The translations under genes and the position numbers were made by a program. Below are positions 32,670-37,083 of a stretch of DNA of 37,083 nucleotides, piece after piece (the first letter of the stretch is position 1; every line of letters starts with the position of its first letter). This DNA is from a virus. The notes beneath the pieces were generated by a model. That model saw only the letters and a list, made by a program, of their open reading frames with translations. It was not told where the DNA came from and ran no database searches. The stretch is taken from IMG/VR virus record IMGVR_UViG_3300025168_000251, positions 1-37,083 of that record; one strand, written 5' to 3'.

Positions 32670-35558
32670 CTACTCTTCAAATGATGCGCCAGTTCTCATA
32701 ATGTTGAAGTCTACAATGATAAATTCAGCAGCTTTTGCAGGCTGTAAGAATATTTCACCTTTCATTTGATTTCTGTCAATTACATCTGGTGTATTATTTG
32801 ATTCGTCCATTACAACTTTAAATGCGTAAAGACCTTGTTGAGCTTGAACTGTTTCTAAATACGGGTTAACAATATTTAAGAATCTATTTCTTGTTGCTGT
32901 TGTATTGTTTTCAAATACAAGATATTTTGTAGATGAAGCAATAAACTTCTTAAGTTTTATTAGTAATCTTCGTACATTGATTCTATCTAAAGCTGATGGT
33001 TTAGTTTGTAAAGTTTTCTGACCCCAAACGCAAACTCCTGTATTAGGGAATACTGCTATTGGATTTACTTTACCTTCATATAAATCATCTCTTTCATTAT
33101 GAGTTAATCTTGAGTAAACATCGATTACAGTATTTAAACTTCCTCTATTTAATCCTGCAGGAGCAAACCAAGGGAAGGCAACTTTATCATTGAAAGCTAT
33201 TACACCTGGTACAACAACTGAAGGCGGTACCCAAACAAACCTATTAACCGTTGCATCAAGTATTTTTACCCAAGGGAAATATGTTGCTGCATAGCTTGTG
33301 TCATATAAATCAGCGTTTGCTATTGCACTTGTTGTGTTTTTTCCAGAAGTTGAGTTTACTCCATCCATTACATAGAAACAATCACCTCTACTTTCACAAG
33401 TATCAATAATTTTTGCAACTATATTAGAAGCGTTTTCTGCAAGTATTCCTGGCATAACGATCATGTTAATATCAATTTCATCAGGGTTTCCAACTGAATC
33501 TAATGCTTTTTTGTATGCTACAAAACCATCAGTAGTAGTTGATGCAAAACTCATACCTAAAGTATTGGTAGATAACATATCTTTTTCCATTGCTACTTGA
33601 GTTGCTGGATTAACTCCATCATAACCTCCTTGGAATGCAAGTGAAAATCTTTTTGCATGTAAAGAACTATTAACAGTTACCGTTGAACCAGTAACTTCAC
33701 AACTTTCTAAAAAGAATGCTTTATTTTCTCCAATACTTGCATCATCACTTAATGGAGCAAGATAGTTTTCCATTCCATTTTTAAGAATAGTTTCATCAAA
33801 GTTGAATCCGTAATATGTTTTTGTATCTGTATCTAAACTTCTAGATGTTACTAGTGCTGCTGTAGGATATGCTGCACCTGATGCATGTATTCCTACATGT
33901 GGATGTGTATATGCTGGAAGACTAAATGGTGAGATATAAGGTTCGTGTCCGAATGGTACTAATGCGTCTGAGTAAACAGCGTTATTAGCATTTTCGTGCA
34001 TTTCAACCCTTACATATCTTGACATGTTTCTATAATTACCTAAAACAACTAATTTTGCATTACCATCAGCGTCATTAGAATATTCTTGATATTGATCACC
34101 AATAACTCTAGCTAAATAGTTTGGTGAACTTGGATTTAGGTTACAATTTGTATGAGATTCTAAAGAAACTACTTTAGTATCAGTATCATCGAATTTTCTA
34201 ACAAGAACAGTAAAGCTTCCATAATCTATTCCAGATATTGAACCAGCCTTTTTAATTCCAACAATACTAACTTTACATATTTGGTTTGAGCCATTACCAT
34301 GTGATAATGTATGGAACTTAAATAGTGGACTTCCTGCGTTACCATTTAATTTTTGAGATAATACCCAAGGTGTACATGCTGCTTTATATTGTTTTCCTGA
34401 AGTAGTACTTGTTGTTCCAGTTACAGTGGCTGCTGATGCGACAAAGTTTACACTTGCTGTAACTGCAGTTGCATTAAGGAATGAATATCCACCACCTTTA
34501 TTTGTAGCCATTGCTCCATAAGATTGTGAGTTAAATAAAGAATATACATATGATTTTTCTAAAGCAGATTGTCCTGCAGTAGGTACATGTCTTCCTGGGT
34601 CTGTAGCTAATACATTTTTAAAGTAATTAGCATTTGTTTTATCAAAAGAAGTAGATAAAGGTAAATCACTATTTGCAAAATCAGTAAGTGTTGTTATTGA
34701 TGACCCATTTATTGAATCATAGAAAAATCCATTACCAGTATTTGCAACTCCGTGTTGAAATTGGTGTCCTCCATGAAGAACTGCAACAGGAGCAAAGAGT
34801 GCGACTGCAGCTAATGCAGATCCAGTTGATATAAGATATCCATTTGCAGTTGTACCAACTTTATTTGCTGTTAGGTTTACTGAAGATTCTGAAGCTACTG
34901 CAGTTACTAAATCAGTAAGTGTTGTTGCTCCATTTATTTCAGCTGCAAGATTTGCTATAGTTGCTGTTCCAGTTGAACCTGTAGCATAATAATAGAGTGG
35001 GTGTTGGTCTGCAGGTATTGCTGAAGGATTAGCACCTATAAACCTATAAGTAGTACCTTCTGCTGCAATCTGAAATTCTGTTAGCCTGCTTGTTGCTGCT
35101 TGTTCAACATCTATACTACATGATATAGATGCAGTTGCAAAAGTTCCTCCACTAGGAGAACTACCAAATACAATATCACCAGCTTGTTGTGTTGAGTTTC
35201 TAGAGCTTGCATGTACTAAACCTAAGATATAAGGTATTTCATCGGATTGCGAAGCTATTAAATATACTTGTTTTGGTAAACTAGTCACATAACCATTTAG
35301 TCCTAAAACACGAACAATAGTTACTGCGCCAGCACTTTTTAAGTATTCTTTAACGGTATATGGTACATATGTACCTGCTGTTCCGCTTCCAAATTTTAAT
35401 TCAAATTCATTTGTTGAACGAACTACTGTTGGTTGAAAGGCTGGGCCTTTTTCAGTTCTACCTATAATAGCCGCTCCTATTTCGCCGATACCTACAGGTA
35501 AAAACGATAAGTCATTTTCTTGTGTGAAAACACCTGGACTAACGATTCTTTCTGCCAT
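32670..35558 (-). CDS. 18: Contractile tail sheath protein (T4 gp18-like) with insertion
   Basis: 962 aa against 659 in T4. The N-terminus (RIVSPGVFTQENDLSFLPVGIGEIGAAIIGRTEKGPAF) and C-terminus (LNIVNPYLETVQAQQGLYAFKVVMDESNNTPDVIDRNQMKGEIFLQPAKAAEFIIVDF) are classic sheath ends that form the intersubunit mesh. Extra length lies in the middle, including a module at about 145-270 (TTYRFIGAN, then TIANLAAEINGATTLTDLV) that matches modules of the 1718-aa fibre. This would be displayed outward on the sheath. GAGGAG ribosome site 9 bases before the ATG and a late-like motif about 60 bases upstream. Confidence 0.93.
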   Translation of the reverse strand: MAERIVSPGVFTQENDLSFLPVGIGEIGAAIIGRTEKGPAFQPTVVRSTNEFELKFGSGTAGTYVPYTVKEYLKSAGAVTIVRVLGLNGYVTSLPKQVYLIASQSDEIPYILGLVHASSRNSTQQAGDIVFGSSPSGGTFATASISCSIDVEQAATSRLTEFQIAAEGTTYRFIGANPSAIPADQHPLYYYATGSTGTATIANLAAEINGATTLTDLVTAVASESSVNLTANKVGTTANGYLISTGSALAAVALFAPVAVLHGGHQFQHGVANTGNGFFYDSINGSSITTLTDFANSDLPLSTSFDKTNANYFKNVLATDPGRHVPTAGQSALEKSYVYSLFNSQSYGAMATNKGGGYSFLNATAVTASVNFVASAATVTGTTSTTSGKQYKAACTPWVLSQKLNGNAGSPLFKFHTLSHGNGSNQICKVSIVGIKKAGSISGIDYGSFTVLVRKFDDTDTKVVSLESHTNCNLNPSSPNYLARVIGDQYQEYSNDADGNAKLVVLGNYRNMSRYVRVEMHENANNAVYSDALVPFGHEPYISPFSLPAYTHPHVGIHASGAAYPTAALVTSRSLDTDTKTYYGFNFDETILKNGMENYLAPLSDDASIGENKAFFLESCEVTGSTVTVNSSLHAKRFSLAFQGGYDGVNPATQVAMEKDMLSTNTLGMSFASTTTDGFVAYKKALDSVGNPDEIDINMIVMPGILAENASNIVAKIIDTCESRGDCFYVMDGVNSTSGKNTTSAIANADLYDTSYAATYFPWVKILDATVNRFVWVPPSVVVPGVIAFNDKVAFPWFAPAGLNRGSLNTVIDVYSRLTHNERDDLYEGKVNPIAVFPNTGVCVWGQKTLQTKPSALDRINVRRLLIKLKKFIASSTKYLVFENNTTATRNRFLNIVNPYLETVQAQQGLYAFKVVMDESNNTPDVIDRNQMKGEIFLQPAKAAEFIIVDFNIMRTGASFEE

Positions 35559-35615
35559 GTTTGATTTCTCCTCGTGTATTTATTGATGTGGATGTATTAA
35601 CTATCCACTATTTAT

Positions 35616-35632
35616 CTATATATAAATATAAC
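35616..35632 (-). promoter_or_regulatory. Late-promoter-like motif upstream of the tail sheath gene
   Basis: Minus strand GTTATATTTATATATAG. The 58 bases to the ATG hold a small TGGAT/ATCCA inverted repeat and the ribosome site. Confidence 0.5.
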
Positions 35633-35647
35633 CGAAAATGCCAAAAA

Positions 35648-35974
35648 TTATTCTGATGGGGTAAATATTCCAGTTTCTATATCTAAAGAACCTTTACCAT
35701 ATTTTGCAGTTAAATCTTGTGCAAACTGAACTTCTTCATCCCTGTTTTTATTAAATAAATGCTCAACATTATCCTTTTCTTTATCTAATGATTTTAACTC
35801 AAAATGTATTTGACCCATCCTCAACGTTAAACTATCATAGCTTTGTTTTATTTTTGCTATAGAATTAAGTTCTTCAGTTGAAAATTTTATTGTTGAATTT
35901 TCTTGTTTTTCCTGAGCTTTTTGGGCTCTGTGTGCTTCTAATTTTTGTTGTTCGTCTTGTGTTAATACTGCCAT
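35648..35974 (-). CDS. Small coiled-coil protein upstream of the sheath
   Basis: 108 aa, nearly all helix: a Gln/Lys/Glu-rich first half (QKLEAHRAQKAQEKQE), then a long heptad-like stretch (IAKIKQSYDSLTLRMGQIHFELKSLDKEKDNVEHLF) and a short GSLDIETGIFTPSE tail typical of small phage helical proteins. A perfect AGGAGG lies 6 bases before the ATG. Located between the gp15-like gene and the sheath; role unknown, perhaps assembly. Confidence 0.75.
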   Translation of the reverse strand: MAVLTQDEQQKLEAHRAQKAQEKQENSTIKFSTEELNSIAKIKQSYDSLTLRMGQIHFELKSLDKEKDNVEHLFNKNRDEEVQFAQDLTAKYGKGSLDIETGIFTPSE

Positions 35975-36004
35975 TTGTAACCTCCTAAGTTTTGTTATTA
36001 GTAA

Positions 36005-37018
36005 TTATTTTTGCCCATGACCCTTTAATATATCATTTCTAGGTATCATAGACGATTGTGCTTGTCCTTGATTAAAATTACTAGATTTTCCGTCTAGTCC
36101 TGTTGTTGTTTGTGTTTGTCCTTGATTAAGATAACTAGATTTTCCGTCTAGTCCTGTTGTTGATTTTACATTGTCGCCATATCCTGTGTTTCCACCTTTG
36201 CCTCCAGGTAAAGAGTTTATATCACTAACAACAGATGTTCCCATAATTATTTTTGAAACTGTATGGTCGCGTTTGTTATATTGAGTCATATCTTTCTGTA
36301 AATTATCTGGTATAATATAACCATTCATTTCTAATGTAAAAGTTGCCCTTATTCCTCTATCTTCTCCTTGTACCAATTCATTAGATACATCGAATGAAGT
36401 CATATTTGCTAAAAATTTATAGTAGTTGTCTTTGCCCCAATATGAATTAGATGCATAATTTACATCTTCTATAATTTTATTTTGGTGTCCTATAAATTCT
36501 GTTACAAGAATACATTCATATGATAGTTTTACATAATCAGGTATTACTATATTGTATGATTCTTGACTAGGTTTTTTACCCACTAAAATATCAAATCTAT
36601 CATATCTATTTCTTTGATTATATTTTTTTCCAACAGTATAATATAAATGAGGATGATTTGCATCTAACTTATTAAATCCTTCCTGTCTTTCTATACCTGT
36701 TCTTCTATACATTAAAATTGGATATTGTATTTTTCCAGATTTATCTCTAAAAACCCCGCTTTTTTGTACAGATCTCCATCTTTCAGGAGAACCATATATT
36801 ACAGGTACCCTTATTTCTTTTTGATTTTCTTTAACCCTAAGTTGTATAACATTTTCAAAGTAATAGTGAATGGCTTCATCTGCGTCATATAATCCAACAG
36901 CAGGTTCTTTTACAGTATCGTCTCTTTGTACTTGAGAAGACCTATTAGTTGCAACTAAATTGCCACTTGAATCTACGCGTTTGCCTTGCTTATTATTTGC
37001 TTCAGGTGTATATGCCAT
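36005..37018 (-). CDS. Tail completion / sheath terminator candidate (gp15-like)
   Basis: 337 aa. After about 45 disordered residues comes AIHYYFENVIQLRVKENQKEIRVPVIYGSPERWRSVQ. This resembles the core of T4 gp15-type tail completion proteins, where a long strand leads to VPI-YG. PILMYRRTGIE and NYASNSYWGKDNYYKFLANMTSFD follow. The C-terminal about 70 residues are Gly/Gln/Ser-rich, with a tandem TTGLDGKSS-NQGQ repeat. Position ahead of the sheath gene fits a neck/tail-terminator role. The assignment rests on a short motif and context, so other neck proteins are possible. Confidence 0.55.
   Translation of the reverse strand: MAYTPEANNKQGKRVDSSGNLVATNRSSQVQRDDTVKEPAVGLYDADEAIHYYFENVIQLRVKENQKEIRVPVIYGSPERWRSVQKSGVFRDKSGKIQYPILMYRRTGIERQEGFNKLDANHPHLYYTVGKKYNQRNRYDRFDILVGKKPSQESYNIVIPDYVKLSYECILVTEFIGHQNKIIEDVNYASNSYWGKDNYYKFLANMTSFDVSNELVQGEDRGIRATFTLEMNGYIIPDNLQKDMTQYNKRDHTVSKIIMGTSVVSDINSLPGGKGGNTGYGDNVKSTTGLDGKSSYLNQGQTQTTTGLDGKSSNFNQGQAQSSMIPRNDILKGHGQK
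36063..36162 (-). repeat. 46-base tandem repeat, 54-base period
   Basis: Copies at 36063-36108 and 36117-36162 differ at only two bases and encode two TTGLDGKSS units. Low divergence suggests recent duplication in a disordered tail, where copy number could vary. Confidence 0.85.
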
Positions 37019-37020
37019 AA

Positions 37021-37083
37021 TTATTCGTTATAAAGACCATAAGAGTAGCCTTCTCGTATATTTTCAAATTGAACCTTACTTTT
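37021..37083 (-). CDS. C-terminal end of an upstream gene (partial)
   Basis: The last 20 codons read QFENIREGYSYGLYNE then TAA, ending two bases before the next ATG. The rest lies beyond the window. Tight spacing supports a real co-directional gene; probably another neck or head-tail gene by position. Confidence 0.55.
   Translation of the reverse strand, partial: KSKVQFENIREGYSYGLYNE

Noticed and set aside
36060-36165. Short repeats considered as a CRISPR-like array
   Set aside because: Only two adjacent copies, both in frame in a coding sequence and encoding a peptide repeat; no spacers.
1-37083. Search for integrase, transposase, defence/anti-defence genes or attachment sites
   Set aside because: None seen; the window is a continuous co-directional lytic phage block, so no prophage or mobile element is called.

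Overview
The window looks like part of the genome of an AT-rich, T4-superfamily contractile-tailed phage (myovirus), probably marine. Reasons: a tail sheath/tube pair (gp18/gp19-like), a gp26-type tail protein, a gp53-like LysM protein and a very long tape measure lie in order beside T4-type replication genes (gp32, UvsX, gp41 helicase, RNase H-type 5' nuclease). Every convincing gene is on the minus strand, so transcription runs from high to low coordinates. Genes are tightly packed, often with TAATG or ATGA overlaps, and no gene-free stretch exceeds about 250 bases. Many genes have clear AGGAG-type ribosome binding sites, which argues mildly against a Bacteroidota host; the host is not otherwise identifiable.

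Layout in transcription order (right to left). 37083-30620: end of an unidentified gene, a gp15-like tail-completion candidate, a small coiled-coil protein, tail sheath, tail tube, a strong terminator, a gp26-family tail protein with an apparent frameshift extension (the tail-assembly-chaperone position), and a small basic protein. 30608-19293: tape measure, a large repeat-bearing baseplate/tail protein, a gp53-like LysM protein, a hub-like protein with a Pro/Glu linker, and a structural protein with a duplicated motif. 19255-14795: a short family A DNA polymerase, a 705-residue probable virion protein, two small unknown genes, and a small membrane protein. 14723-7175: UV-damage endonuclease, gp32, UvsX, a structured intergenic RNA-like region, 5'-3' exonuclease, gp41 helicase and a B12-dependent (class II) ribonucleotide reductase. 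7188-1: small zinc-ribbon gene, a 1718-residue fibre/adhesin, a degenerate Rossmann-type protein, and a truncated thymidylate-synthase-family gene whose key specificity residue is Asp, as in dCMP hydroxymethylases.

The genes make sense as a lytic programme. NrdJ and the ThyA-family enzyme supply (possibly modified) nucleotides. Polymerase, gp41, gp32, UvsX and the flap nuclease replicate and recombine DNA, and UVDE repairs it. The rest build a contractile tail. Two recurrent promoter-like element classes are visible: one upstream of DNA-metabolism genes, with an ATTATATTA core, and one upstream of many structural genes, ATATTTATATA on the coding strand.

Most interesting: the frameshift-coupled tail gene at 30926-32000; the Asn-to-Asp ThyA homologue; a domain shared by the tail sheath and the fibre; a polA-type polymerase in a T4-like context; and a three-way-junction RNA candidate between uvsX and the nuclease gene.
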